A stretch of 64,000 nucleotides of DNA from positions 1 through 64,000 of the forward strand of contig CAKPGU010000005.1 in NCBI GenBank assembly GCA_934155265.1. Direction: 5' to 3'. Shown here piece after piece: positions 51,089 to 59,606 of the stretch; within the stretch, counting starts at the first letter, position 1; the number at the start of each line of letters is the position of its first letter. Origin of the DNA: an uncultured Clostridia bacterium. GTDB taxonomy: Bacteria; Bacillota; Clostridia; TANB77; CAG-508. A model generated the notes under the pieces. That model had not been told where the DNA came from, searched no databases, and saw nothing but the letters and a program-made list of their open reading frames with translations. The position numbers and the translations under genes were made by a program.

Positions 51089-52186
51089 ATGAGAAAAGAT
51101 GAAGAAATAGAAGAATTACCAAAGGCATTAAGAAAAGATGCAGATGATAAAAAAGAAAAAAAGAAAAAAAGAAACTGGAAAAAAATATGGCTAACATTAA
51201 TAATATTGGCAATAATAGGGACGTCATCAGGAGGATTTTTGCTATATGGACCATATTCAGGATTTAGAGATTGGCTAATAACAACTGCAATGACAACAAT
51301 GACACATCAATACTTTGCAACATGGTTCTATGATGATGAAACAATACAAGCAGTATTAGCTAAAAATAAAGTAGAAGAAACAGATGAAATAACAAACACA
51401 AATACAATAATAGTAAATACAACGTCAAGTAAAACAGAATATGCAAACGAATATGAAAAAGCAATATTAGAAAAAGATCCTAATAATGATGATTATAAAA
51501 TAATAGAAATTGAAGGAAAAGGATATAGTGGATATTTAGCTGCAATCTATGATCCATCAAGAATAAAGACTGTGTATACAAAAAAATTAGGAACAAGTGG
51601 CCAATATTTAACACAAATGGCAAAAGACAATGATGCATTAATTGCTATAAATGGTGGTGGATTTGAAGATCCAAACTTTAATAGTAATGGTGCAAATCCA
51701 TTAGGAATAACATTTTCAAATGGAAAGTTGATTACTTCAAAAACATGGGGTGGTTCTGGAGGACTAATAGGTTTTACACAGGATGATAAACTTGTTTTAG
51801 GAAAAATGACAGTAAAACAAGCTCAAGAAATGAAGATAAGAGATGGAGTAACATTTGGACCATTTTTAATTGTAAATGGAAAACCATCAAAAGTATTAGG
51901 AAATGGTGGATGGGGAACAGCTCCTCGTACAGCCATTGGTCAAAGACAAGATGGAATTGTATTATTTTTAGTAATTGATGGAAGAACAGTTACAAAACCA
52001 GGTGCAGATATGAATGATTTGATAGAGATAATGCAAAACTATGGAGCATACAATGCAACAAATTTAGATGGCGGAACATCAAGCGCAATGGTAGTAAATG
52101 GAAAAATAATTAATGACCCAGTAGATAGCTCTGGCGCTCACAGAACAAGATTTATATCAACAGGATTTATTTTAACTAAAAAATAA
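51089..52186 (+). CDS. Membrane-anchored phosphodiester glycosidase (NAGPA) domain protein (365 aa)
   Basis: A charged cytoplasmic start (KDADDKKEKKKKRNWKK) and one TM helix (about residues 33-55) precede the NAGPA-type domain: DALIAINGGGFEDPN, GITFSNGKLI, GVTFGPFLIVNGK, APRTAIGQRQDGIVLFLVIDG and ATNLDGGTSSAMVVNGKI. Bacterial members act on exopolysaccharide or wall glycan phosphodiesters. ATG 51089 follows GAAAGG and is downstream of a clear promoter; the earlier in-frame ATGs are rejected. cmk follows. Confidence 0.88.
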   Translation: MRKDEEIEELPKALRKDADDKKEKKKKRNWKKIWLTLIILAIIGTSSGGFLLYGPYSGFRDWLITTAMTTMTHQYFATWFYDDETIQAVLAKNKVEETDEITNTNTIIVNTTSSKTEYANEYEKAILEKDPNNDDYKIIEIEGKGYSGYLAAIYDPSRIKTVYTKKLGTSGQYLTQMAKDNDALIAINGGGFEDPNFNSNGANPLGITFSNGKLITSKTWGGSGGLIGFTQDDKLVLGKMTVKQAQEMKIRDGVTFGPFLIVNGKPSKVLGNGGWGTAPRTAIGQRQDGIVLFLVIDGRTVTKPGADMNDLIEIMQNYGAYNATNLDGGTSSAMVVNGKIINDPVDSSGAHRTRFISTGFILTKK

Positions 52187-52216
52187 AATCTTTGTATAAT
52201 TTTGAAAGGAGAAATT

Positions 52217-52900
52217 ATGGGATTTATAGTAGCTGTTGATGGAACAGCAGGAAGTGGAAAAGGAACAATAACGAAGATTATAGCGGAAAAGCTAAATTTA
52301 GTAAGTATTGATACAGGAGCAATGTATAGATGTGTTGCTTTAGAATGTATAAATCAAGGTATAGAATATACAGAAATAGAAAAAATAAAAAAAGTTTTGG
52401 AAAATATAAATATTGAGTTAAAAAAAGAAAATGGAAATCAATTAGTATTTTTAAATGGGCAAGATGTAACGGAAGATATCAGAACACCAGAAGTTGATAA
52501 TCAAGTAGCAAAATTTGCAGCTGTAAAAGAGGTTAGAAAAAAAATAACACCTATGCAAAGAAAAATGGGAGATAACAATGATATAATAATGGAAGGTAGA
52601 GATATTGGAACAGTAGTATTCCCAAATGCAGATGTCAAAGTATTTTTAGATTGTTCTGTTGAAGAAAGAGCAATGAGAAGATATAAACAAGATTTAGAAA
52701 AGGGAATACAAACAACATATGATGAAGTTCTTGCAAGTATAAAAGAAAGACATAGATTAGAAACTGAAAGAGAGATTGCACCATTAACCAAAGCACCAGA
52801 TGCTGTGTATATAGATTCAACAGGAATGACAATTGATGAAGAGGCTGAGGCAGTTATTAAGGTAATAAATGAAAAAAGAGGAATGGCAGTTGAAAAATAA
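52217..52900 (+). CDS. cmk: Cytidylate kinase (227 aa)
   Basis: Cmk phosphorylates CMP and dCMP. VAVDGTAGSGKGTITKII (P-loop), SIDTGAMYRCVAL, the NMP-bind insert and MEGRDIGTVVFPNADVKVFLDCSVEERAMRR are diagnostic. AAAGGAG precedes ATG 52217, preferred over 52202. Confidence 0.95.
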   Translation: MGFIVAVDGTAGSGKGTITKIIAEKLNLVSIDTGAMYRCVALECINQGIEYTEIEKIKKVLENINIELKKENGNQLVFLNGQDVTEDIRTPEVDNQVAKFAAVKEVRKKITPMQRKMGDNNDIIMEGRDIGTVVFPNADVKVFLDCSVEERAMRRYKQDLEKGIQTTYDEVLASIKERHRLETEREIAPLTKAPDAVYIDSTGMTIDEEAEAVIKVINEKRGMAVEK

Positions 52901-52902
52901 TT

Positions 52903-52998
52903 ACAATTTTGGCTTTGTCAAATTTCATTTAAAACGCAGTTACATACACCACGTATGCACCTTTGCCTTTTAAATAAAATTTTCCTTGCCAAAATTTA
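52903..52998. repeat. Imperfect 28-bp inverted repeat after cmk
   Basis: ATTTTGGC...AATTTCATTTAAAA and TTTTAAATAAAATT...GCCAAAAT pair with a few mismatches around a ~33-nt loop containing CATACACCACGTATG. It may terminate cmk or be a small palindromic insertion. Confidence 0.55.
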
Positions 52999-53046
52999 AT
53001 TCTTTTCCAACTATATTTATATGTTAAAGAAAGAATGTGATAATAA

Positions 53047-53601
53047 ATGAAAGAAGAATTTTTAAAAATATTAAGAACAGTTAAAAGAGAAGGATTAGAA
53101 GATTTTATAAGATTTTTGGAAAGTACAGATTTCTTTACTGCTCCTGCAAGTACAAGATTTCATGGTGATTACGCAGGTGGACTTGTAGAACATAGTATGA
53201 AAGTATATGAAATTTTAGTTGAAAAAGTAAATAATTCATCTAAAAAAATAGAAGTATCAGATGATACTTTGAAAATAGTAGCATTATTACATGATGTATG
53301 TAAAGCTAATTTTTATAAAGTAGATTATAGAAATGCCAAAAATGCATTAGGGGTATGGGAAAAAGTACCATATTATACTGTAGATGATACTATTCCATAT
53401 GGACATGGAGAAAAATCAGTTATGATGATTACTGAATATATGAAACTAACAAGTGAAGAAAAATATGCAATTCGTTGGCATATGGGATTCACAGAACCAA
53501 AAGAACAATATGGAACTATAGGAATTGCATACACAAAATATCCATTAGCTCTTCTTGTATTTGAAGCGGATCTTGAAGCTACATATTTTTTTGATACATA
53601 A
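53047..53601 (+). CDS. HD-domain hydrolase, YhaM-like (184 aa)
   Basis: HD motifs are VEHSMKVYEIL and ALLHDVCKAN, with a later His in YGHGEKSVMMI and WHMGF completing the metal site. Length fits the HD-only part of the YhaM 3'-5' exonuclease, without its OB domain. Substrate unknown; nucleotides or RNA are possible. Confidence 0.8.
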   Translation: MKEEFLKILRTVKREGLEDFIRFLESTDFFTAPASTRFHGDYAGGLVEHSMKVYEILVEKVNNSSKKIEVSDDTLKIVALLHDVCKANFYKVDYRNAKNALGVWEKVPYYTVDDTIPYGHGEKSVMMITEYMKLTSEEKYAIRWHMGFTEPKEQYGTIGIAYTKYPLALLVFEADLEATYFFDT

Positions 53602-53603
53602 TA

Positions 53604-53640
53604 TAAAAAAAGCACTTTTGTTAAAAAAGGTGCTTTTTTG
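53604..53640 (+). terminator. Terminator after the HD gene
   Basis: AAAAAGCACtTTTT pairs with AAAAgGTGCTTTTT, T run at the end. Confidence 0.75.
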
Positions 53641-53672
53641 CGGTAAAGAAGCTATAAATTTATTCAAAACAC

Positions 53673-53701
53673 TTGACAAATGAATAAAAATGGTGTAAAG
53701 T
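53673..53701 (+). promoter_or_regulatory. Promoter of the ylxM-ffh-rpsP operon
   Basis: TTGACA and TAAAGT are separated by 17 bp, 36 bp before ylxM. Confidence 0.75.
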
Positions 53702-53736
53702 ATATTAGCATTACACTTAAGAAAGAGGGTAGTAGT

Positions 53737-54084
53737 ATGGAAAAGAAAGTAGAAATAAGTATGTTATGGCAAATATATGGAAAGCTGTTAACAGAAAAAC
53801 AATATGAATACATTGATTACTACTACAATAATGACTTATCTTTATCAGAAATTGCAGAAAATGACAGCATAACAAGACAAGCTGTAAGAGATATCATCAA
53901 AAAGGGGGAAAGAAAACTTTTCGAATATGAAGAAAAGCTATTGTTTATGAAAAAGACAATTAATCAAGAACAAAAAATACAACGAATTTTATTGAATTTA
54001 ACAAAAATACAAAAAGATTCATCAGATAAACAAATAAGCAGTATTTTAGAAGAAATCAAAAAAGAATTAAATTGTTTAGTATAA
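53737..54084 (+). CDS. ylxM: YlxM, SRP-associated HTH protein (115 aa)
   Basis: The sigma-70 region 4-like HTH (LTEKQYEYIDYYYNNDLSLSEIAEN, then RQAVRDIIKKGERKL) and a helical tail match the YlxM family, which binds SRP and is usually found beside ffh. GAGGGTAG precedes ATG 53737; an upstream in-frame start overlaps the promoter. Confidence 0.9.
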   Translation: MEKKVEISMLWQIYGKLLTEKQYEYIDYYYNNDLSLSEIAENDSITRQAVRDIIKKGERKLFEYEEKLLFMKKTINQEQKIQRILLNLTKIQKDSSDKQISSILEEIKKELNCLV

Positions 54085-54104
54085 ACAAAAGATAGGAGGA
54101 AAGT

Positions 54105-55457
54105 ATGGCATTTGAAGGATTATCATCAAGATTACAAGAAATAACAAGAAAAATTAGAGGAAAAGCAAGAATAACAGAATCAGACTTAAAAGAAATGCTA
54201 AGAGAAGTCAAACTTGCCCTACTAGAAGCTGATGTAAACTATAAAATAGTAAAAGAATTTATTAGCAGTATACAAGAAAAAGCACTAGGTCAAGATGTAA
54301 TGAAATCATTAACACCAGGACAACAAGTAATTAAAATTGTAAAAGATGAAATGGTAGAATTACTAGGAGGAACAGAAAGTAAAATTAATTTTACTCCAAA
54401 TCCACCAACAATAATAATGCTAGTAGGTCTTCAAGGATCAGGAAAAACAACAACAGCTGGAAAACTTGCAAATCTATTAAGAAAACAAGGAAAAAAGCCG
54501 TTATTAGTAGCATGTGATATTTACAGACCAGCAGCAATCAAACAATTACAAGTTGTTGGTAAGCAATTAAATATACCAGTATATGCTAATGAAACATCAA
54601 AAGATGTTGTACATATTGCAAAACAAGCGATAAGTGTAGCAATATCAAAATTAAATGATGTAGTAATATTAGATACAGCAGGTAGATTACATATTGATGA
54701 TGAATTAATGCAAGAATTAAAAAATGTAAAAACAAGTGTAAAACCACATGAAATCTTATTAGTAGTAGACTCTATGACAGGTCAAGATGCAGTAAATATA
54801 GCACAAACTTTCAACGAAGCAGTTGGAATAGATGGAGTTGTACTAACAAAATTAGATGGAGATACACGTGGTGGTGCAGCACTTTCAGTAAAAAAAGTAA
54901 CAGGTAAGCCAATAAAATTCGCAGCAACAGGTGAAAAATTAAGTGATATTGAAGTATTCAATCCAGAAAGAATGACATCAAGAATACTTGGAATGGGTGA
55001 TGTGCTATCAATAATTGAAAAGGCAGAAGAAACAATAACTGCAGAAGAAGCAGAAAAGTTAGAAAAACAACTTAGAAAAGATGAACTAGACTTAGACGAT
55101 TATTTAGCACAAATTAGACAAGTAAAGAAAATGGGTTCATTTTCGTCAATATTAAAAATGCTACCAGGTGCAAATAAAATAAAAGACTTAAATATTGATG
55201 ACAAAGAATTTGATAAAGTTGAAGCAATTATTTGCTCAATGACTGTTGCAGAGAAAAGAAACACCAAATTACTAAATGGAAGTAGAAGACTACGTATTGC
55301 AAAAGGTAGTGGGACAACAGTACAAGATGTCAACAAATTCATGAAATCATTTGAAATGACACAAAAAATGATGAAACAATTAAAATCAAACAAAGGTGGA
55401 ATGAGGAAAATGATGAAAAATATGAATATGGATGATTTAAAAAATCTTAAAATATAG
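54105..55457 (+). CDS. ffh: Signal recognition particle protein Ffh (450 aa)
   Basis: Ffh binds signal peptides and SRP RNA. The N and G domains contain GLQGSGKTTTAGKLA, DTAGRLHID and TKLDGDTRGG; the Met-rich M domain (residues 330-450) includes RRLRIAKGSGTTVQDVNKF. AGGAGG precedes the ATG. It leads the ribosome-assembly operon. Confidence 0.97.
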   Translation: MAFEGLSSRLQEITRKIRGKARITESDLKEMLREVKLALLEADVNYKIVKEFISSIQEKALGQDVMKSLTPGQQVIKIVKDEMVELLGGTESKINFTPNPPTIIMLVGLQGSGKTTTAGKLANLLRKQGKKPLLVACDIYRPAAIKQLQVVGKQLNIPVYANETSKDVVHIAKQAISVAISKLNDVVILDTAGRLHIDDELMQELKNVKTSVKPHEILLVVDSMTGQDAVNIAQTFNEAVGIDGVVLTKLDGDTRGGAALSVKKVTGKPIKFAATGEKLSDIEVFNPERMTSRILGMGDVLSIIEKAEETITAEEAEKLEKQLRKDELDLDDYLAQIRQVKKMGSFSSILKMLPGANKIKDLNIDDKEFDKVEAIICSMTVAEKRNTKLLNGSRRLRIAKGSGTTVQDVNKFMKSFEMTQKMMKQLKSNKGGMRKMMKNMNMDDLKNLKI

Positions 55458-55503
55458 TTATTAAATTTTTAAACTTATATAGAATTTTTGGGAGGTGAAT
55501 TAA

Positions 55504-55734
55504 ATGGTAAAAATAAGATTACAAAGAGAAGGAAAGAAAAAAGCTCCTTTCTATCATATAGTAGTAGCTGATTCAAGATCTCCAAGAGATGGTAAAATAA
55601 TTGAACAAATTGGTACATATGATCCAATGACAAAACCATCTACAATAGTTTTAGATAAAGAAAAACTAGAACAATGGATTAAAAATGGTGCACAACCAAC
55701 TGATACTGTTAAAGCATTAATTAAAAACGCTTAA
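55504..55734 (+). CDS. rpsP: Ribosomal protein S16 (76 aa)
   Basis: The start [20 protein letters not shown] and the segment [12 protein letters not shown] are diagnostic. GGGAGGTG precedes the ATG. Slightly shorter than the average S16. Confidence 0.97.
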   Translation: MVKIRLQREGKKKAPFYHIVVADSRSPRDGKIIEQIGTYDPMTKPSTIVLDKEKLEQWIKNGAQPTDTVKALIKNA

Positions 55735-55748
55735 GGAGGGAAATATCC

Positions 55749-55979
55749 ATGAAAGAAGTTCTAGAAACAATAATTAAAAATTTAGTAGACAACCAAGAGG
55801 CTGTTGAAGTAAAAGAAGTTGAAGGTGAAAAAAACATAATCTTCGAAGTTAAAGTAGCTGATGGAGATATGGGAAAAGTAATCGGTAGACAAGGAAAAAT
55901 TGCACAATCTATAAGAACAGTAATGAAAGCTGTAGCAAACAGAAAAGATAAAAAAGTTACAGTTGAATTTATTGGATAG
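55749..55979 (+). CDS. khpA: KH-domain RNA-binding protein KhpA (76 aa)
   Basis: A single KH domain with the GKVIGRQGKIAQSIRTVMKA loop (GxxG = GRQG). KhpA works with KhpB on RNA and cell-size control. AAGGAGG precedes the ATG. The rpsP-khpA-rimM-trmD order is standard. Confidence 0.94.
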   Translation: MKEVLETIIKNLVDNQEAVEVKEVEGEKNIIFEVKVADGDMGKVIGRQGKIAQSIRTVMKAVANRKDKKVTVEFIG

Positions 55980-56021
55980 ATTTAATTGCAAAAGTTATAC
56001 CATGAAAGGAATGGTACAAAC

Positions 56022-56525
56022 ATGCAAAAAAGATTAGAAATAGGTCAAATTGTAAATACATTTGGAATAAAAGGTGAAGTTAAAGTTGTACCTTTTACAG
56101 ATGATATAAATAGATTTGATGATTTAGAAAAAGTATATGTTAAAACCAAAAAAGAATCTAAACTATACAAAGTAGAAAATGCCAGATATCATAAAAATAT
56201 GGTATTACTAAAATTTGAAGGAATAAACAATCCTGAAGATGCAGAGCTACTAAAAAATTCGTTTCTTGAAGTTGATCGAGAAGATGCAATTCCTCTTGAA
56301 GAAGGAACATATTTTATAGTAGATTTGATTGGACTAGATGTTTATACTGATGATGGAAAACTACTTGGAAAAGTTGAAGATATTTATAATACAGGTGCAA
56401 ATGACATATATGTAGTAAAAGATGAATTAGGAAAACAAATTTTATTACCAGGAATTGATGATGTAATAAAAGAAGTCAAACTTGAAGATAGAATTATAGT
56501 TCATCTTATACCTGGTTTAATATAA
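56022..56525 (+). CDS. rimM: Ribosome maturation factor RimM (167 aa)
   Basis: RimM assists 30S maturation near S19. The start RLEIGQIVNTFGIKGEVKV and the PRC-type C-terminal barrel (YFIVDLIGLDVYTDDG...ILLPGIDDVIKEV) are typical. GAAAGGAATGG precedes ATG 56022; a longer frame from 55986 includes that site and is rejected. Confidence 0.95.
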   Translation: MQKRLEIGQIVNTFGIKGEVKVVPFTDDINRFDDLEKVYVKTKKESKLYKVENARYHKNMVLLKFEGINNPEDAELLKNSFLEVDREDAIPLEEGTYFIVDLIGLDVYTDDGKLLGKVEDIYNTGANDIYVVKDELGKQILLPGIDDVIKEVKLEDRIIVHLIPGLI

Positions 56526-56538
56526 TTTGGAGGAAGTT

Positions 56539-57249
56539 ATGAAATTTGATGTATTAACTCTTTTTCCAGAAATGTTTGAGCCAATCAAGCAAAGCATAAT
56601 AGGAAAAGCGGAGGAAAAAAAGCTAATAGATATTAATTTAATAAATATTAGAGATTTTTCTAAAAATAAACACAAAAAAGTAGATGACACTCCATATGGT
56701 GGTGGAGCTGGCATGGTAATGCAAGCAGATGTAATATATGATGCATATAAATCAATAAAAGATGAAAATGCAAAAGTAATATATCTAACACCACAAGGAA
56801 AAGTATTAAATCAAAAAAAAGTAGAAGAATTAAGCAAACAAGAACATCTTATTTTACTTTGTGGACATTATGAAGGAATAGACCAAAGAGTAATAGATAA
56901 AATTGTAGATGAGGAAATATCTATAGGAGACTATGTACTAACAGGAGGAGAGCTTCCAGCAATGGTGCTAATAGATTCTGTAAGTAGATATGTTGATGGA
57001 GTTTTAAGTGAAGGTTCAACATCAGAAGAATCATTTTCACAAGGAATTTTAGAATATCCTCAATATACAAGACCAGAGACTTTTGAAGGAGTAAAGGTTC
57101 CAGAAATATTGCTATCAGGTCATCACGAAAATATAAACAAATGGAGAAGATGTGAAGCTTTAAAAAATACATATTTAAAAAGGCCAGATCTTTTGAAAAA
57201 TGTAGAATTGTCTGAAGAAGACGAAAAATATATTAAATCACAAGGGTAG
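56539..57249 (+). CDS. trmD: tRNA (guanine-N1)-methyltransferase TrmD (236 aa)
   Basis: TrmD methylates G37 of tRNAs. The start MKFDVLTLFPEMFEPI, the knot residues YLTPQGKVLNQ, LLCGHYEGIDQRVID, SIGDYVLTGGELPAMV and the C-terminal linker (FEGVKVPEILLSGHHENI) are all present. GGAGGAAG precedes ATG 56539. The R3 repeat begins within its stop codon. Confidence 0.96.
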   Translation: MKFDVLTLFPEMFEPIKQSIIGKAEEKKLIDINLINIRDFSKNKHKKVDDTPYGGGAGMVMQADVIYDAYKSIKDENAKVIYLTPQGKVLNQKKVEELSKQEHLILLCGHYEGIDQRVIDKIVDEEISIGDYVLTGGELPAMVLIDSVSRYVDGVLSEGSTSEESFSQGILEYPQYTRPETFEGVKVPEILLSGHHENINKWRRCEALKNTYLKRPDLLKNVELSEEDEKYIKSQG

Positions 57250-57299
57250 GGGACATTTCTTATCATAAAAGAAAGACCCTTAGTGAAGAAGTGTCCCCT
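57248..57299. repeat. R3-type palindromic repeat between trmD and rplS
   Basis: AGGGGACATTTCTT and AAGAAGTGTCCCCT (one mismatch) form a 14-bp stem overlapping the trmD stop codon. The GGGGAC-NN-TTCTT core resembles clostridial REP-type repeats. Confidence 0.7.
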
Positions 57300-57312
57300 G
57301 ACAAATAAGAAA

Positions 57313-57353
57313 GATACAATGTGCTGAACTACAATTCAAGGCACCGCTTGTAT
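57313..57353 (+). promoter_or_regulatory. L19 ribosomal-protein leader
   Basis: ATACAATGTGCTGAAC...TTCAAGGCACCGCTTGTAT matches the known L19 leader: TGTGC and the GCACC side pair, enclosed by ATACAA/TTGTAT, with the conserved TGAAC/TTCA. In Firmicutes it lets L19 repress its own synthesis. It lies directly before the rplS ribosome site. Confidence 0.85.
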
Positions 57354-57376
57354 AAGAAAAGAAGGAGGTAAATACG

Positions 57377-57847
57377 ATGGATATCGTAAAATCAATAGAA
57401 CATGAACAACTAAAAAATGCTATTCCAGATATTAAAGTTGGAAATACAGTTAAAGTACATGTTAGAATTAAAGAAGGAAACAAAGAAAGAATCCAAGTAT
57501 TTGAAGGAATTGTAATTAAAAAACAAGGTGGAGGAGTTAATGAAACATTCACAGTAAGAAAAATATCTTATGGTGTAGGTGTTGAAAAAACATTCTTAAT
57601 CCATTCACCATTAGTTGAAAAAGTAGAAGTAGTAAGAGTTGGTAAAGCAAGAAGAGCTAAACTTTACTATTTAAGAGAAAGAACAGGTAAAGCTTCTAAG
57701 ACTAAAGAAATGGTTGGAGCTAGAATCGAAAATAAAATGATTACTATTAAAGAAGATTTAGTAGAAGAACCAGCTAAAGTTGAAGAAGTTGCAGAAACAC
57801 CTGCTACAGAAACAGTTACTGAAAATACAGAAAAGACAGCTGAATAA
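57377..57847 (+). CDS. rplS: Ribosomal protein L19 with acidic C-terminal extension (156 aa)
   Basis: The L19 core (residues 1-115) includes [34 protein letters not shown] and [17 protein letters not shown]. About 35 further residues ([20 protein letters not shown] onward) are not part of the usual protein and are rich in Glu, Thr and Ala. AAGGAGG precedes the ATG. It ends the operon. Confidence 0.95.
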   Translation: MDIVKSIEHEQLKNAIPDIKVGNTVKVHVRIKEGNKERIQVFEGIVIKKQGGGVNETFTVRKISYGVGVEKTFLIHSPLVEKVEVVRVGKARRAKLYYLRERTGKASKTKEMVGARIENKMITIKEDLVEEPAKVEEVAETPATETVTENTEKTAE

Positions 57848-57850
57848 TGT

Positions 57851-57965
57851 AAAAAGTAATAATATCATTTTGACGTTCACTTCGGACGCGTTGCTATTTA
57901 GAATTTGTTTTTTAAACAAATTCTAAACATCTCGTTGCACTTTAAAATGATATTGTTACTTTTTT
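57851..57965. repeat. Nested palindromic element after rplS
   Basis: The outer arms AAAAAGTAATAATATCATTTT and AAAATGATATTGTTACTTTTT pair over 21 bp with one mismatch. Inside, TTAGAATTTGTTT and AAACAAATTCTAA form a second perfect 13-bp stem. It may terminate rplS or be a small non-autonomous element. Confidence 0.75.
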
Positions 57966-57978
57966 GTTGTTATAAATA

Positions 57979-58839
57979 TTAATAAAAATATTCTTTTATC
58001 ATATCTAAGAGAAAGTTAAGCTCTTTAAATTTGTACGAATTTAAATATACACCAAATTCAACTTTTCCTAGTCCAATTTCATTATTAACTTTTGCTAAAT
58101 TAAAATTTTCCCATTCCCAATCGTATAAATATTCTTCTGTAACAACACCAATAACCATTCCTTCATCTATAAGTCTGACGATGGATCTATAATTACTTAA
58201 TTTTAAACTTAAATCACTATTTTTGGTTAATTCTTGCATTCTTTTTGTTGTTTGTTCATAATTTCTAGGAATGTATATTGATTTTCCTTTTAAATTATCA
58301 AATGTTAATGTTTTATTTACTAAATCAGAATTTTTATTAACTATAAATGTTTCATTTAAATAGCCTAATTTAATGAATTTTAATCCTTCTGGTACTTCTT
58401 CATTATATTTTTTGGCAAATACCATATTGATTTCTTTATTACTTAGCTTCTTTAATAAATCATCAATATCTTCACATATTAAATTTAAATTAGTATCAGG
58501 GTATTTTAAAGTAAACTGGTTTAATACATTTCCGAAGATTAAACCACTCATATGATTATGTGTGCCTATATTAATTTTTTTGTTTTTATCAAAATTTTCA
58601 TTTATTTTGTTTAGTTCCTCAATAGGATTTTTTACTTTTTCAAGTAGTTCTTGTCCATCTATAGTTAATTTTAACCCCTTACTTTTTCTTTCAAATAAAG
58701 TCATAGATAATTGATTTTCTAAGTTTTTTATTTGCTTTGTTATAGCTGGTTGAGATATATTTAATTTTTCTGCAGCTTTAGTTATATTTTCTTCTTTAGC
58801 TACAGCAACAAAAATTCTATATAATTCAAAATCTATCAT
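57979..58839 (-). CDS. LysR-family transcriptional regulator (286 aa)
   Basis: The N-terminal winged HTH (FVAVAKEENITKAAEKLNIS, then QPAITKQIKNLENQL) and linker helix are typical. The substrate-binding domain (residues 90-286) has the periplasmic-binding-protein-like pattern. AGGAG precedes the ATG. LysR proteins often control a divergent neighbour, but only a LRR gene in the same direction is adjacent, so the target is unknown. Confidence 0.93.
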   Translation of the reverse strand: MIDFELYRIFVAVAKEENITKAAEKLNISQPAITKQIKNLENQLSMTLFERKSKGLKLTIDGQELLEKVKNPIEELNKINENFDKNKKINIGTHNHMSGLIFGNVLNQFTLKYPDTNLNLICEDIDDLLKKLSNKEINMVFAKKYNEEVPEGLKFIKLGYLNETFIVNKNSDLVNKTLTFDNLKGKSIYIPRNYEQTTKRMQELTKNSDLSLKLSNYRSIVRLIDEGMVIGVVTEEYLYDWEWENFNLAKVNNEIGLGKVEFGVYLNSYKFKELNFLLDMIKEYFY

Positions 58840-58954
58840 TATTAATCACTCCTATTAATAAAATATCATAAAGACGTGAAATATTCAACATAATTCACGC
58901 CTTTATAATAGTTATTTAGAATTAATTCATTAAAGTCTTTATGAACTAATCCAA

Positions 58955-59320
58955 TTAATAATAACGAACATCAAGTGAAATGGTTATGATAATTTTTTTC
59001 AAATTCCTGCAGTGAGAAAACTTATCACCAGTAAGTAATGATCTAACAGTACTGGGAACAAAAATACATTCTAGATTTTCACATCCAGAAAACGCTCCAT
59101 ATGAGATTTCAGTTACCTCATCTGGAATTACTAACTGTTTTAAATTTTTACAATTAGAAAATGAGCAATATCCGATTGATGTTAATGTACTGGGTAATTC
59201 TATACTTTCCATATCACTGTACATAAAAGCATGATCGCCAATAGCAGTAACACCTTCTGGAATAACTACATGACCAATTTCTTTACTACCATCTACTACA
59301 ATACCATTAGTTATTGTCAT
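58955..59320 (-). CDS. BspA-type leucine-rich-repeat protein (121 aa)
   Basis: Four LRR_5 units are visible (VVIPEGVTAIGDHAFMYSDM, IELPSTLTSIGYCSFSNC, LVIPDEVTEISYGAFSGC, IFVPSTVRSLLTGDKFSHC). Surface BspA proteins are much larger and have signals; this one has neither signal nor anchor, so it may be a cytoplasmic fragment or a short relative. AGGAGG precedes the ATG. Confidence 0.85.
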   Translation of the reverse strand: MTITNGIVVDGSKEIGHVVIPEGVTAIGDHAFMYSDMESIELPSTLTSIGYCSFSNCKNLKQLVIPDEVTEISYGAFSGCENLECIFVPSTVRSLLTGDKFSHCRNLKKIIITISLDVRYY

Positions 59321-59532
59321 AAGAAATACCTCCTAAAATATGCGTTTGCATTAATTATATATTTATAATAACATAATTATTTAAACTTTTGAAATACATA
59401 TATTTCATAGTGCTATAACATATTGGAATATCATAATATTGACTCCAAATATCTTATAATTTTTGATTTTTTATAGTATGCTAAATTTTATATGGATTCC
59501 AAAAATTACAACAAAAAATACTCAAAAATCCC

Positions 59533-59561
59533 TTTACAAAAAAGTATAACTAATATAAAAT
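59533..59561 (+). promoter_or_regulatory. Promoter of the Lon-type protease gene
   Basis: TTTACA and TAAAAT are separated by 17 bp, 45 bp before the ATG. Confidence 0.65.
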
Positions 59562-59606
59562 AAAATAGATAAACTAGGACAAAATAGAAAGGATACGGAG
59601 GAAAAA

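Noticed and set aside
59321..59606. Riboswitch upstream of the Lon-type gene
   Set aside because: The region is plain AT-rich DNA with a promoter and no stable stems.
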